From positions 1 through 64,000 of the forward strand of contig NZ_MLHS01000018.1 in the NCBI RefSeq assembly GCF_001999335.1: 64,000 bases of DNA, in the 5' to 3' direction. Below are positions 10,145-19,216 of the stretch, one piece after another (the stretch's first letter is position 1; the number at the start of each line of letters is the position of its first letter). The translations under genes and the position numbers were made by a program. Below the pieces are notes generated by a model that saw only the letters and a list, made by a program, of their open reading frames with translations, had not been told where the DNA came from and did no database searches. The DNA comes from Rodentibacter sp. Ppn85. GTDB taxonomy: Bacteria; Pseudomonadota; Gammaproteobacteria; Enterobacterales; Pasteurellaceae.

Positions 10145-10669
10145 ATGGCAGTAGTGGGTCTATTTTATGGTAGCGATACTGGTAATACAGAAAATGTCGC
10201 AAAAATGATTCAAAAACAGTTAGGTAGTGATTTAGTCGATATTCGTGACATTGCAAAAACTTCAAAAGAAGATATTGAAGCCTATGATTTCTTACTTTTC
10301 GGGATTCCGACTTGGTACTATGGCGAATCTCAAGCTGATTGGGATGATTTTTTCCCAACCTTAGAAGAAATTGATTTCACTGATAAATTAGTAGCGATTT
10401 TCGGTTGCGGCGACCAAGAGGACTATGCAGATTATTTCTGTGACGCTATCGGTACGATACGCGATATTATAGAACCCCGAGGCGCTATCATAGTAGGTAA
10501 TTGGTCAACGGAAGGTTACACATTTGAAGCTTCAAAGGCCCTTCTCGAAGAAGGTACGTTTATCGGTTTGTGTATTGATGAAGATCGCCAACCCGAACTC
10601 ACTGCTGAACGAGTAGAAAAATGGTGTAAACAAATTTATGAAGAAATGTGTTTGGCGGAACTCGCCTAG
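10145..10669 (+). CDS. fldA: Flavodoxin FldA
   Basis: This 174-residue FMN-binding electron carrier is the low-iron substitute for ferredoxin. The phosphate-binding loop GSDTGNTEN sits at residues 9-17, and the FMN-stacking stretches GIPTWYYGESQADWDDF and GCGDQEDYADYFCDAIG follow in order. I start at 10145 because AAAGGA precedes this ATG; the upstream in-frame ATG at 10109 adds twelve residues with no family match. It is 24 bases from fur, in the order found in H. influenzae and E. coli. Confidence 0.96.
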   Translation: MAVVGLFYGSDTGNTENVAKMIQKQLGSDLVDIRDIAKTSKEDIEAYDFLLFGIPTWYYGESQADWDDFFPTLEEIDFTDKLVAIFGCGDQEDYADYFCDAIGTIRDIIEPRGAIIVGNWSTEGYTFEASKALLEEGTFIGLCIDEDRQPELTAERVEKWCKQIYEEMCLAELA

Positions 10670-10693
10670 CATCATACATAAAAGGGGAACTTT

Positions 10694-11143
10694 ATGTCAG
10701 AAGAAAACATTAAATTGCTCAAAAAAGTGGGCTTAAAAATAACCGAACCACGTTTAACTATTTTAGCCTTAATGCAAAATCACAAAAATGAACATTTTTC
10801 TGCAGAAGATGTATATAAAATTTTGTTAGAAAAGGGCAGTGATATTGGTCTTGCTACGGTTTACCGTGTGCTTAACCAATTTGACGAAGCGCATATTTTA
10901 ATTCGTCATAACTTTGAAGGAAATAAATCGGTTTTTGAGCTTGCGCCAACAAAACATCACGACCATATTATTTGTGAAGACTGTGGCAAAGTATTTGAAT
11001 TCTCCGATAACCTTATCGAGCAACGCCAAAAAGAGATTAGTGAACAATATGGTATTAAATTAAAAGCCCATAGTTTGTATCTTTACGGGAAATGTAGCGA
11101 TATTGAAACATGCGAAGAAATTGTTAAGAAAGACGAAAAATAA
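10694..11143 (+). CDS. fur: Ferric uptake regulator Fur
   Basis: This 149-residue winged-helix repressor uses Fe2+ as co-repressor to control iron uptake genes. The N-terminal DNA-binding helices include LATVYRVLNQF (53-63). The metal-binding motif HHDH is at 88-91 and CxxC at C94/C97, with further cysteines near the C-terminus (KCSDIETCEE). AAGGGG precedes the ATG. It is the second gene of the fldA-fur unit and is followed directly by a strong terminator. Confidence 0.97.
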   Translation: MSEENIKLLKKVGLKITEPRLTILALMQNHKNEHFSAEDVYKILLEKGSDIGLATVYRVLNQFDEAHILIRHNFEGNKSVFELAPTKHHDHIICEDCGKVFEFSDNLIEQRQKEISEQYGIKLKAHSLYLYGKCSDIETCEEIVKKDEK

Positions 11144-11158
11144 TTCTCAAAAGAAAAT

Positions 11159-11189
11159 ACCCACTTAAATATTAAGTGGGTGCTTTTTT
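11159..11189 (+). terminator. Rho-independent terminator of fldA-fur
   Basis: ACCCACTTAA and TTAAGTGGGT pair over a three-base loop, then GCTTTTTTG follows. It lies 15 bases after the fur stop and just before the convergent lipoprotein gene. Confidence 0.88.
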
Positions 11190-11198
11190 GATTACGTT

Positions 11199-12758
11199 TT
11201 ACTCTACTTCCACTTTTCGCCATAAATGCTTGCTGTAGATCGCACCAATAGGATTTTTTTGTACTCCCATTACTGAAGAGGATATATAAACAGCCGTTGT
11301 ATATTGAAACAGAGGCAATACTAAATTTTCCTGTTGGATAATTTCACTTAATTTTAAATAAATTTCCGACCGCTCTTTTTCCGATGTGCTTTTTAGTGCC
11401 TGTTCAAAAAGCTGATCATATCCGGCATTGGTATAACCGCTCTTGTTGTCCGGGCTTTTTGAGTAAAATAACTCTAAAAATGCCATAGGGTGATTAAAAT
11501 CACCACACCATCCGGAACGAATTAATTGGAAATCACCTTTATTCCGTTTTTCCTGCAATTGCTGCCAACTCATCGGCTCGTCCACTACACGTAATAAGTC
11601 CGACTCCGATAATTGTCTCGCTAAGCGATTTGCAATATTTTGATGCAATGAAGTATCGTCATGAGTTAATCGTAAAGTCAACGGTTGCTTTTCCGTAATA
11701 TGGCTTTGCGCCAACAACTGCTCCGCCAATACGGGTTCCCAACGTGAATTCTGTCCTTGTAACATAGCTTTTGGTAAAAAATAAGAACTTGGAATGGAAT
11801 ACGGCATTTCATTATTTGTAATACCGGTAACGGAAATAAGAGAAGCGATCGCTTTTCGCACTAAAGGATTAGCCAGCTTAGGGTCGAGCAAATTAAATTC
11901 GTAAAAATAACCGCATAATTGGGGAAAATATTGGATGTTTTCCGTTTTTTCCCGTACAGACCAAATAATATCCAATTCGCTAATCCGTTTAGTATCATAA
12001 GGTACATAATCCACTTGTTTAAATGATACTTTATCCTTTTGCCAATAATACGGATTTTTCACCAAGTGAACCCCTTTTTCATCGCGCAATGAAAGCGTGT
12101 ATGCCCCGTTTGATACGAACAAACCCAAATCGTGATATTGCGGCAATAACGCAATGTGCGCTAACATCTCAGGCAAATAGGGGGTAGGTTTATCCAATGT
12201 TATTACTAAAGTGCGGTCATTTTCAGCTGAGATTCCCAAATCTGTTAACGGCTGTTTTTTTTCCAAAACAGGTTTCGCTCCTTTCAAATTTAAATACTGC
12301 AAATAAGCTTTAAGCGGACTTTCGGATTGAGAGAGGGATTGCCAAGAGAGAACAAAATCTTGTGCAGTTAAAGGCGCACCATTTGACCATTTCAGCCCCT
12401 CACGTAAAATAAACGTCCAATTTTGATTATCTTGGGTTTTCCAGCTCTCTGCCGCCGCCGGAACAATATTACCTTGCTCATCATAAGCCGTTAGTCCTTC
12501 AAACAGATCCCGAATAAGAGAAAGCTGTTCTTCCTCTTTCACTTGCCAAGGATCTAAAACTGCATTGAATTTTATGCCACGTATCAGTTTTTCACGATTG
12601 TTTTTAGCCGGTGGCTGTTCTACTGGAATAGTAGATTCAGACTGAGATTGAGGTAACGTTGGATTATTTAGATTATCCTTATCACAACCACTTAGTAGCG
12701 TAAAAATAACCGCAAAAATAACCGCACTTTTCAGATGTACAGGGAAAAAATTATTCAT
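11199..12758 (-). CDS. OppA/SapA-like peptide-binding lipoprotein
   Basis: This is a solute-binding protein of ABC transporter family 5 (SBP_bac_5), 519 residues from the start at 12758. That start has AAAGGATGG before it and opens a lipoprotein signal ending in LLSG-C25; the longer ORF from 12788 would add ten residues ahead of the signal. Family stretches include FILREGLKWSNGAPLTAQDF and the later PTPYLPEMLAHIALLP. It corresponds to the orphan OppA-like HI0213, which also lies beside prlC. No permease or ATPase gene is adjacent, so it may share another transporter or serve as a peptide or haem scavenger; the ligand is unknown. Confidence 0.85.
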   Translation of the reverse strand: MNNFFPVHLKSAVIFAVIFTLLSGCDKDNLNNPTLPQSQSESTIPVEQPPAKNNREKLIRGIKFNAVLDPWQVKEEEQLSLIRDLFEGLTAYDEQGNIVPAAAESWKTQDNQNWTFILREGLKWSNGAPLTAQDFVLSWQSLSQSESPLKAYLQYLNLKGAKPVLEKKQPLTDLGISAENDRTLVITLDKPTPYLPEMLAHIALLPQYHDLGLFVSNGAYTLSLRDEKGVHLVKNPYYWQKDKVSFKQVDYVPYDTKRISELDIIWSVREKTENIQYFPQLCGYFYEFNLLDPKLANPLVRKAIASLISVTGITNNEMPYSIPSSYFLPKAMLQGQNSRWEPVLAEQLLAQSHITEKQPLTLRLTHDDTSLHQNIANRLARQLSESDLLRVVDEPMSWQQLQEKRNKGDFQLIRSGWCGDFNHPMAFLELFYSKSPDNKSGYTNAGYDQLFEQALKSTSEKERSEIYLKLSEIIQQENLVLPLFQYTTAVYISSSVMGVQKNPIGAIYSKHLWRKVEVE

Positions 12759-13155
12759 TTTCCATCCTTTCTCTTTGTACGGAATCAACTTCTGATTCTT
12801 CCTCAGTTTTAATCCAAAATAAGAAAAACCAATACTTCACAACAATTAATAAGGCAATAATACTTCTGCCCACCACACTGGGAGTAAAATAAAAGCCGAT
12901 TAATAACATTAAACTGGCAAACGCCAAAATAACTATTTTTGTTTTTTTACTCATTGCTCGGCGTTCATTAAAAGACTTCAAATGTTTTTGATAGATAGAC
13001 GTACCAAGAAACCAGGTTTCTAAACGTGTTGAGCCTTTCGCAAAGAAAAACAACGTCAGTAAAAGAAACGGAGTGGTTGGCAAAAGCGGAAGAAAAATAC
13101 CAACAATACCGAGCGCAAGAAAAATAAAACCAAGCAAAATATAAACGTATTTCAT
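12751..13155 (-). CDS. YbaN-like DUF454 inner-membrane protein
   Basis: This 134-residue small membrane protein has the DUF454 (YbaN) pattern: an N-terminal helix followed by GIVGIFLPLLPTTPFLLL near residue 18, the central ARGS-like KGSTRLETWFLGTSIY, and two more hydrophobic helices. The function of this family is not known. Its last codons overlap the start of the downstream lipoprotein gene by eight bases, so the two are probably translated together. Confidence 0.85.
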   Translation of the reverse strand: MKYVYILLGFIFLALGIVGIFLPLLPTTPFLLLTLFFFAKGSTRLETWFLGTSIYQKHLKSFNERRAMSKKTKIVILAFASLMLLIGFYFTPSVVGRSIIALLIVVKYWFFLFWIKTEEESEVDSVQRERMENE

Positions 13156-13269
13156 AACATTCCTAAATAATTTAAATGCGAACCATTATTGCTGATTTTT
13201 TAGATTTTTCAACCTTGATATTATAGAATTCACCGTCATATACAGAACAACTTAAAAAAGGAAATATCT

Positions 13270-15309
13270 ATGTCAAATCCATTACTCAATATCCAAGGGC
13301 TACCACCTTTTTCACAAATCAAACCGGAACATATTCAACCTGCGATTAAAAAACTTATTCAAGATTGTCGTGACACAATAGAACAAGTCTTAAATCAACC
13401 GCACTTTACTTGGGAAAATTTTATTTTACCTTTAACAGAAGTGAGCGATCGTCTAAGTCGGGCTTGGTCGCCGGTTTCCCATTTAAATTCGGTAAAAAAC
13501 AGTCCTGAATTACGCGAGGCCTATCAGGCTTGCCTACCTCTACTTTCCGAATATAGTACTTGGGTTGGTCAGCATAAAGGACTTTATAATGCGTATTTAG
13601 CCCTCAAAAATAGTTCCGAATTTGCCACTTATTCCGTGGCTCAAAAAAAAGCGATTGAAAATTCCTTACGGGATTTTGATCTTTCCGGTATTGCTTTATC
13701 GCAAGAAAAACAAAAACGTTATGGTGAAATTTCAACAAGATTATCCGAACTAAGTTCACAATTCAGTAATAATGTGCTTGATGCGACTATGGGTTGGGAA
13801 AAAGTAGTTGAAGATGAAACGGAGCTAAAAGGGCTACCGAAATCCGCACTGCAAGCGGCAAAACAATCCGCTCAAAGTAAAGGATTAAAAGGCTATCGCT
13901 TTACTCTTGAAATTCCAAGCTATTTGCCGATTATGACATACTGTGAAAATCAAGCATTGCGCGAAGAGATGTACCGTGCTTACGCAACCAGAGCCTCAGA
14001 ACAAGGACCGAATGCCGGCAAATGGGATAACAGTAAAATCATGGAAGAAATTCTCACTTTACGCATAGAGTTGGCAAAATTACTCGGTTTTAATACTTAC
14101 ACCGAACTTTCCCTTGCGACTAAAATGGCGGAAAATCCGCAACAAGTGTTGGATTTCTTAGATAATTTGGCGAAACGCGCCAAACCACAGGGTGAAAAAG
14201 AATTAACGGAGCTTAAGGTTTACAGTGAAAAAGAATTTGGTATCACAAACCTTGAACCTTGGGATATTGCTTTCTACAGCGAGAAACAAAAACAACATCT
14301 ATACGCCATCAACAATGAAGAACTTCGTCCCTATTTTCCGGAAGATCGTGTGATCTCCGGCTTATTTGAACTGATTAAACGCATTTTCAATATCCGTGCG
14401 GTAGAGCGTTTTGGCGTAGATACCTGGCACCAAGATGTGCGTTTCTTTGATCTCATCGATGAAAATGATCAATTACGCGGCAGTTTTTATCTTGATCTCT
14501 ATGCCCGCGAAAACAAGCGTGGCGGTGCTTGGATGGATGATTGCATAGGTAGAAAACGTAAACCGGACGGTTCCGTTCAAACACCCGTGGCATATTTAAC
14601 TTGTAACTTTAATGCACCTATTGGTGATAAACCGGCATTATTTACCCATGATGAAGTCACCACGCTTTTCCACGAATTCGGACACGGTATTCACCATATG
14701 CTCACACAAATTGACGTATCTGATGTGGCAGGCATTAACGGCGTGCCTTGGGATGCAGTGGAATTACCAAGCCAATTTATGGAAAACTGGTGCTGGGAAG
14801 AAGAGGCTTTGGCATTTATTTCCGGTCACTATGAAACGGGAGAACCTTTACCAAAAGAAAAATTAGTACAACTATTGAAAGCAAAGAACTTCCAAGCTGC
14901 GATGTTCGTCTTACGCCAACTTGAGTTCGGAATTTTCGATTTCCGTTTACATCATACTTTTGATCCGGAAAAAGCAAACCAAATTCTCAATATGCTCAAA
15001 GCCATCAAATCACAAGTTGCAGTGATTAAAGGCGTAGATTGGGCAAGAACACCGCATAGTTTCAGCCATATCTTTGCCGGAGGCTATGCCGCAGGTTATT
15101 ACAGTTACTTATGGGCGGAAGTGCTATCTGCCGATGCATTTTCACGCTTTGAGGAAGAAGGGATTTTCAACCCAATCACCGGAAAATCCTTCCTTGATGA
15201 AATATTAACCCGTGGCGGTTCGGAAGAGCCGATGGAACTTTTCAAACGCTTCCGAGGCCGTGAACCGCAGCTAGATGCTCTGTTAAGACATAAAGGTATC
15301 GTAAATTAA
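13270..15309 (+). CDS. prlC: Oligopeptidase A
   Basis: This 679-residue cytoplasmic M3-family zinc metallopeptidase degrades peptides released by proteases, including cleaved signal peptides. The zinc site FHEFGHGIHHML lies near residues 467-478. The length equals E. coli PrlC. AAAAGG lies upstream of the ATG. It is divergent from the YbaN-like gene and ends in a strong hairpin. Also named opdA. Confidence 0.96.
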   Translation: MSNPLLNIQGLPPFSQIKPEHIQPAIKKLIQDCRDTIEQVLNQPHFTWENFILPLTEVSDRLSRAWSPVSHLNSVKNSPELREAYQACLPLLSEYSTWVGQHKGLYNAYLALKNSSEFATYSVAQKKAIENSLRDFDLSGIALSQEKQKRYGEISTRLSELSSQFSNNVLDATMGWEKVVEDETELKGLPKSALQAAKQSAQSKGLKGYRFTLEIPSYLPIMTYCENQALREEMYRAYATRASEQGPNAGKWDNSKIMEEILTLRIELAKLLGFNTYTELSLATKMAENPQQVLDFLDNLAKRAKPQGEKELTELKVYSEKEFGITNLEPWDIAFYSEKQKQHLYAINNEELRPYFPEDRVISGLFELIKRIFNIRAVERFGVDTWHQDVRFFDLIDENDQLRGSFYLDLYARENKRGGAWMDDCIGRKRKPDGSVQTPVAYLTCNFNAPIGDKPALFTHDEVTTLFHEFGHGIHHMLTQIDVSDVAGINGVPWDAVELPSQFMENWCWEEEALAFISGHYETGEPLPKEKLVQLLKAKNFQAAMFVLRQLEFGIFDFRLHHTFDPEKANQILNMLKAIKSQVAVIKGVDWARTPHSFSHIFAGGYAAGYYSYLWAEVLSADAFSRFEEEGIFNPITGKSFLDEILTRGGSEEPMELFKRFRGREPQLDALLRHKGIVN

Positions 15310-15321
15310 TCAATAACCAAC

Positions 15322-15346
15322 AAAGCCCTGAATTTTCAGGGCTTTT
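15322..15346 (+). terminator. Rho-independent terminator of prlC
   Basis: AAAGCCCTGA and TCAGGGCTTTT form a stem over a short AATTT loop 13 bases after the prlC stop. The symmetric A/T flanks could also serve a leftward transcript. Confidence 0.85.
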
Positions 15347-15414
15347 CTATAGATAAAGTGCGGTCATTTTTTAAAGAGATTTATCTTTACTCTGACACAT
15401 CGTCTTCATTAATC

Positions 15415-15921
15415 TCAACGAATTTCACGATCACAACATAAACTATTCCATTTATACAGAAAATCTTTTGTGTTTATAAGTTTAATAAAACATGGGAAAT
15501 ATTTTCTTGTTTTTTTCTTTATCAACTCGGCTTCTAAGAAATATTTTTCTGTTGTGATTGATTTATCAAGCTTAATAAATTCCAGTTCATATTCTTTAGA
15601 ATTGATCATAGTACATAACTGAGAAAAATCCATAAATTTCCTAATCGTAAAAAAATGTTTATTAAAAAAGCGAATATTATGAAACATACCTATTTCATAG
15701 TTGTATTCCATATCAGAATCATGATGGTTAAAAACAATGCAAGATTTATCTGTTTTCAAATGCTTTCCGGATTGATTTTCCGGATGCGTATTGCATACCA
15801 CAAACCCATCTTCAAATTCAAAACAAACCTTGTTATCTACCACCTGAATACCTGTACACAAGCAATCATGTAACGAAATAATATTCGGAATGGTTTCTTG
15901 TTCAATATGTATAAAATTCAT
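15415..15921 (-). CDS. Hypothetical protein, immunity-like appearance
   Basis: I do not recognise this 168-residue protein. It has no signal peptide or membrane helix. The N-terminal stretch SLHDCLCTGIQ followed by VCFEFEDGFVV resembles the LHDC...FEDGF pattern seen in several small immunity-type proteins, but this is only a visual likeness. It is Lys/Ile/Phe rich. It lies downstream of a decayed SUKH fragment in a block without conserved Haemophilus genes. A role as an accessory immunity protein is inference. Confidence 0.55.
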   Translation of the reverse strand: MNFIHIEQETIPNIISLHDCLCTGIQVVDNKVCFEFEDGFVVCNTHPENQSGKHLKTDKSCIVFNHHDSDMEYNYEIGMFHNIRFFNKHFFTIRKFMDFSQLCTMINSKEYELEFIKLDKSITTEKYFLEAELIKKKTRKYFPCFIKLINTKDFLYKWNSLCCDREIR

Positions 15922-15960
15922 TTTTATTGCTCATTAATATATGGGATTTTACACGACGTT

Positions 15961-16250
15961 CTCATTAAATAATGATTTAGAAGGTTTGCCCCGTTATAAC
16001 GCATTAAAAAATCAATATAGTTTGTGGTAAAGAAAACCCGATCTCAAGCCTCAAGTGCCGCAATGTCATCTTGCATCATCACATAATCCGTTTCATAAAT
16101 CTTAGTTAAAGCACGTTTATCACGCTTATCCAAACGAAGTTCTACATATTCTAAATCTTTAAGATTTAATCCTAACCTTTTAAATACATCAAACTCATAT
16201 AAGTGACTGCAATAACATGGTAAAACTTTCCACAATGCATTCCGGTTCAT
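15961..16250 (-). pseudogene. Decayed second SMI1/KNR4 (SUKH) copy with frameshifts
   Basis: Reading leftward from 16250, one frame runs from near the SUKH gene end as LYEFDVFKRLG to MMQDDIAALEA, then stops at 16044. The text continues in another frame as EIGFSLPQ and, after one more base shift, as YIDFLMRYNG. This repeats the start of the intact SUKH domain (LERQIGFSLPQ, then RDFLLRYNGG). At DNA level 15993-16042 matches 16501-16551 at about 42 of 51 positions. So this is either the broken second domain of a once two-domain protein or a truncated tandem paralogue. Confidence 0.7.
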
Positions 16251-16947
16251 CTTCTATATCATAGAGAAATTCTCCCTCATCATCACAGAATATTTCAACG
16301 TCAAAAAATAGAATTTCCCCTTTTGGCGAAAGAATTAATAAATCTCCGGCAAGCGTTTGAGCGATCGGTAAACCGTAACCATAATTTGGCACATTGTTAA
16401 AAATTTCGCTTAATCGAAGCTCCCGATTATCAGTGACTAGGTTATAAAAATAGTCAATTTCAATCTCGTCATTAAATACGCAAGCAACCGGCGATCCACC
16501 GTTATAACGCAGTAAAAAATCACGATAATCTTGGGGTAATGAAAAACCGATTTGTCGTTCTAACATACTTATATCGCCCACTGTCACCTTGTAAGGATTA
16601 TTATCATGCGCCTTATTGTTCTTAGATTTATCTTGTATTAAGGGCGTATTTTTTATTTTATAATTCCGCCAACCAAAATAGAACGAGACGATACCCAATA
16701 AAAGGGAAATAACCAAAACCGCCTCTCCTCCGGCTAAGTTATAAATTACGCTGATCGGTCGCCACAGAACAATCTCTTTTTGTTCCGCCTCCGCCTGAAG
16801 GATTTGATAATAGCTAACACCGCCTATTGCCCAACAACATACCGCCCAGAAAAATCCGATGAGCAAAGGTAACATTTTTGATGTCGATAATTTGTCGAGA
16901 TACATATAACGTTGAACAAATTGCGGATTATGTACAGGATGTTTCAT
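16195..16947 (-). CDS. Membrane-anchored SMI1/KNR4 (SUKH) family protein
   Basis: This 250-residue protein has two membrane segments (about 25-45 and 74-92) and then a SMI1/KNR4-type domain from about residue 125. The domain is shown by LERQIGFSLPQDYRDFLLRYNGG, in which the two halves are family hallmarks, then acidic strands and a C-terminal SFTMLLQSL helix. SUKH proteins are known as immunity proteins of polymorphic toxin systems, but most are soluble, so the membrane anchor is unusual. The end is abrupt: a one-base shift at the stop would extend the frame into LYEFDVFKRLG (see 15961-16250). It overlaps the upstream gene by four bases. Confidence 0.75.
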   Translation of the reverse strand: MKHPVHNPQFVQRYMYLDKLSTSKMLPLLIGFFWAVCCWAIGGVSYYQILQAEAEQKEIVLWRPISVIYNLAGGEAVLVISLLLGIVSFYFGWRNYKIKNTPLIQDKSKNNKAHDNNPYKVTVGDISMLERQIGFSLPQDYRDFLLRYNGGSPVACVFNDEIEIDYFYNLVTDNRELRLSEIFNNVPNYGYGLPIAQTLAGDLLILSPKGEILFFDVEIFCDDEGEFLYDIEDEPECIVESFTMLLQSLI

Positions 16948-17738
16948 CGGTAAACCTCCTGCACGGAAAGCGGAAGTTTCACTTTATCGAGGGATAATTT
17001 TTCTGTCGGTTTTTGTAATAAAAAAACACGATGCTTTTGCTTATCAACAAAAGCAGCCTGTGTTTTACCATTATGCGAAAAGTGCGGCTGAAATTCTACA
17101 AGAATTTTGCCTTTAAATTTTTCATCGTGCAACAAGGTTTTAATATCAAATGCCTGTCCAACCTCGGCTATCGGATTAGGGTGATAATTAATACTAATGG
17201 CATATCGATTATTATCTAGAACTTCCTCAATTTTCACCCAAAACCTATCTCGCACTGTGCCACCCTTTTGGACTTTTACAAAATATTTTGTACCAAGTTC
17301 CGGTGTGGCATCATAACTATCCCATAGGCTAGTGAGAATATACCAATCTATTTTCTCGCCTTTTTGCACTTTGTGATAGACGGCATACCCCATCCCTCCT
17401 ACCACTAAAATTACTATCGCAAGCCAAATTTTTGCGCCAACTGTAAAACGCCAAGTGCGGTCAAATTTATCGGTATTTTGGCGTTCCCGTTTAAAAAAAC
17501 TTTCCATCTCCAAAGTCCAATCAACCGTGGCAATAGGTTCATTACCCTTTTCACGAGCAAATACACCGGCAAGTTTTGGTGAGGTTCGATCGATAAAACC
17601 ACGGTATTCCTCATAAGAATAAAGGCTCAGTACCATGGTTTCGGTTTGGTTTGATAGCGGGCAACGCAAGTGATTGACACGAACTTCACGCACTAATTTA
17701 AAATTATGAAAGTGTGATTCATAAGCAGAAAAAATCAT
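16944..17738 (-). CDS. Hypothetical single-pass membrane protein
   Basis: I do not recognise this 264-residue protein. A cytosolic-looking N-terminal part of about 100 residues is followed by one membrane helix near 107-125 (KIWLAIVILVVGGMGYAVY) and a mixed beta-rich C-terminal part with GTKYFVKVQKGG and RDRFWVKIEEVLDNNRY. There is no signal peptide. Its stop overlaps the next gene's ATG (ATGA), so it is co-translated with the SUKH protein, and the pair is probably a functional unit. It begins just after the fabB terminator. Confidence 0.65.
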   Translation of the reverse strand: MIFSAYESHFHNFKLVREVRVNHLRCPLSNQTETMVLSLYSYEEYRGFIDRTSPKLAGVFAREKGNEPIATVDWTLEMESFFKRERQNTDKFDRTWRFTVGAKIWLAIVILVVGGMGYAVYHKVQKGEKIDWYILTSLWDSYDATPELGTKYFVKVQKGGTVRDRFWVKIEEVLDNNRYAISINYHPNPIAEVGQAFDIKTLLHDEKFKGKILVEFQPHFSHNGKTQAAFVDKQKHRVFLLQKPTEKLSLDKVKLPLSVQEVYR

Positions 17739-17751
17739 AGTGAATATCCAT

Positions 17752-17788
17752 AAAAAAATCGCGCGGATATTGCTACCGTGCGATTTTT
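17752..17788 (-). terminator. Rho-independent terminator of fabB
   Basis: On the minus strand AAAAATCGCACGG pairs with CCGCGCGATTTTT (one G-T pair) over a nine-base loop, with a run of T after it. It separates fabB from the accessory genes that follow. Confidence 0.8.
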
Positions 17789-17806
17789 CTTTTATTAGTA
17801 TTTCAA

Positions 17807-19027
17807 TTAACCGTTGTAACGTTTAAATATTAAGGTTGCATTCGTACCGCCAAAACCGAAACTGTTTGACATCACCGTGTGCAAACCTGCATTTTCTTTG
17901 GTTTCTGTCACGATATTGCAACCTTCCGCCACTTCATCCAAGGTTTCAATATTAATGCTTGGAGCAATAAAATCATTATCCAGCATTAACAATGTGTAAA
18001 TGGCTTCATGCACGCCTGCCGCCCCTAAAGAGTGGCCGGTCATTGATTTAGTGGAAGAAATTGCCGGTATATTTTCACCAAACACATTTTTGATTGCGCC
18101 CAATTCTTTCACATCACCAACCGGAGTTGAAGTGCCGTGAACATTAATGTAATCAATTGGAGTATCCACTGTTGCCATAGCCTGTTTCATACAGCGTTCC
18201 GCCCCTTCGCCGCTAGGTGCAACCATATCATAGCCGTCTGAAGTTGCGCCATAACCCACGATTTCCGCATAAATTTTTGCACCGCGAGCAAGGGCGTGTT
18301 CTAATTCTTCCACCACCACAACCGCACCGCCACCGGCAATCACAAAACCGTCACGGTTGGCATCATAAGCACGAGACGCTTTTTCCGGCGTATCATTATA
18401 TTTCGTGGAAACCGCTCCCATTGCATCAAATTCAGTGGCACATTCCCAAGATAACTCTTCCGCACCGCCTGCAAACACAACATCTTGTTTACCTAATTGA
18501 ATTAATTCTAGTGCATGACCGATACAGTGTGCCGAAGTCGCACAAGCCGAACTAATCGAATAGCTCACACCACGGATTTTGTAAGGTGTAGCAAGACAGG
18601 CAGAAACACTGGAAGCCATGGTTTTTGTTACCGCATAAGGGCCGATTGCCTTCACACCGCGCGGACCACGCGCCGCATCACAGGCAATCAATTGATTATG
18701 CGCAGATCCCGTACCTGCCCCGATAACTAAACCGGTACGATCATTTGATACCTGTTCTTCCGTTAATCCCGCATCTTCAATTGCTTCACGCATAGAAAGA
18801 TAAGCATAAGCCGCCGCATCGCCCATAAAACGATACACTTTACGATCAATATGTTCGCTTGGATCTAATTTAATCGTGCCTGCAACATGACTACGCATTT
18901 TCATCTCAACAAATTCAGGCACAATTTCAATACCCGATTTTCCTGCTTTTAGCGAGGCAAGCACTTCTTGTTTATTGTTACCGATACTGGAAATAATACC
19001 AAAGCCTGTAATAACAGCTCTTTTCAT
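17807..19027 (-). CDS. fabB: Beta-ketoacyl-ACP synthase I
   Basis: This 406-residue cytoplasmic condensing enzyme elongates acyl-ACPs and is needed for unsaturated fatty acids. The catalytic Cys is C162 in [14 protein letters not shown]; the two histidines are in [11 protein letters not shown] and [12 protein letters not shown]. The length is typical of FabB/FabF; the N-terminus [18 protein letters not shown] favours FabB. It is divergent from mnmC, the same neighbour as in H. influenzae. Confidence 0.95.
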   Translation of the reverse strand: MKRAVITGFGIISSIGNNKQEVLASLKAGKSGIEIVPEFVEMKMRSHVAGTIKLDPSEHIDRKVYRFMGDAAAYAYLSMREAIEDAGLTEEQVSNDRTGLVIGAGTGSAHNQLIACDAARGPRGVKAIGPYAVTKTMASSVSACLATPYKIRGVSYSISSACATSAHCIGHALELIQLGKQDVVFAGGAEELSWECATEFDAMGAVSTKYNDTPEKASRAYDANRDGFVIAGGGAVVVVEELEHALARGAKIYAEIVGYGATSDGYDMVAPSGEGAERCMKQAMATVDTPIDYINVHGTSTPVGDVKELGAIKNVFGENIPAISSTKSMTGHSLGAAGVHEAIYTLLMLDNDFIAPSINIETLDEVAEGCNIVTETKENAGLHTVMSNSFGFGGTNATLIFKRYNG

Positions 19028-19216
19028 TGCTTCTTCCTTTTTGTTTCATATGTCAAAATAACGGCTCAAAACTACTACGAAATAAAAATATTTCAAGTAA
19101 TAATTCATTTGTTCGACCAGTTAGGCGCGGTAAACCCCAACAGAGCTAACAAATTTCAATAACCCTTAAAATTCCGTTATTATAAGTCAATTCAATAATG
19201 CAAGAAAGGAATAAAA

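Noticed and set aside
15415-17738. Accessory block as a prophage or insertion sequence
   Set aside because: No transposase, integrase, terminal repeats or phage genes are visible.
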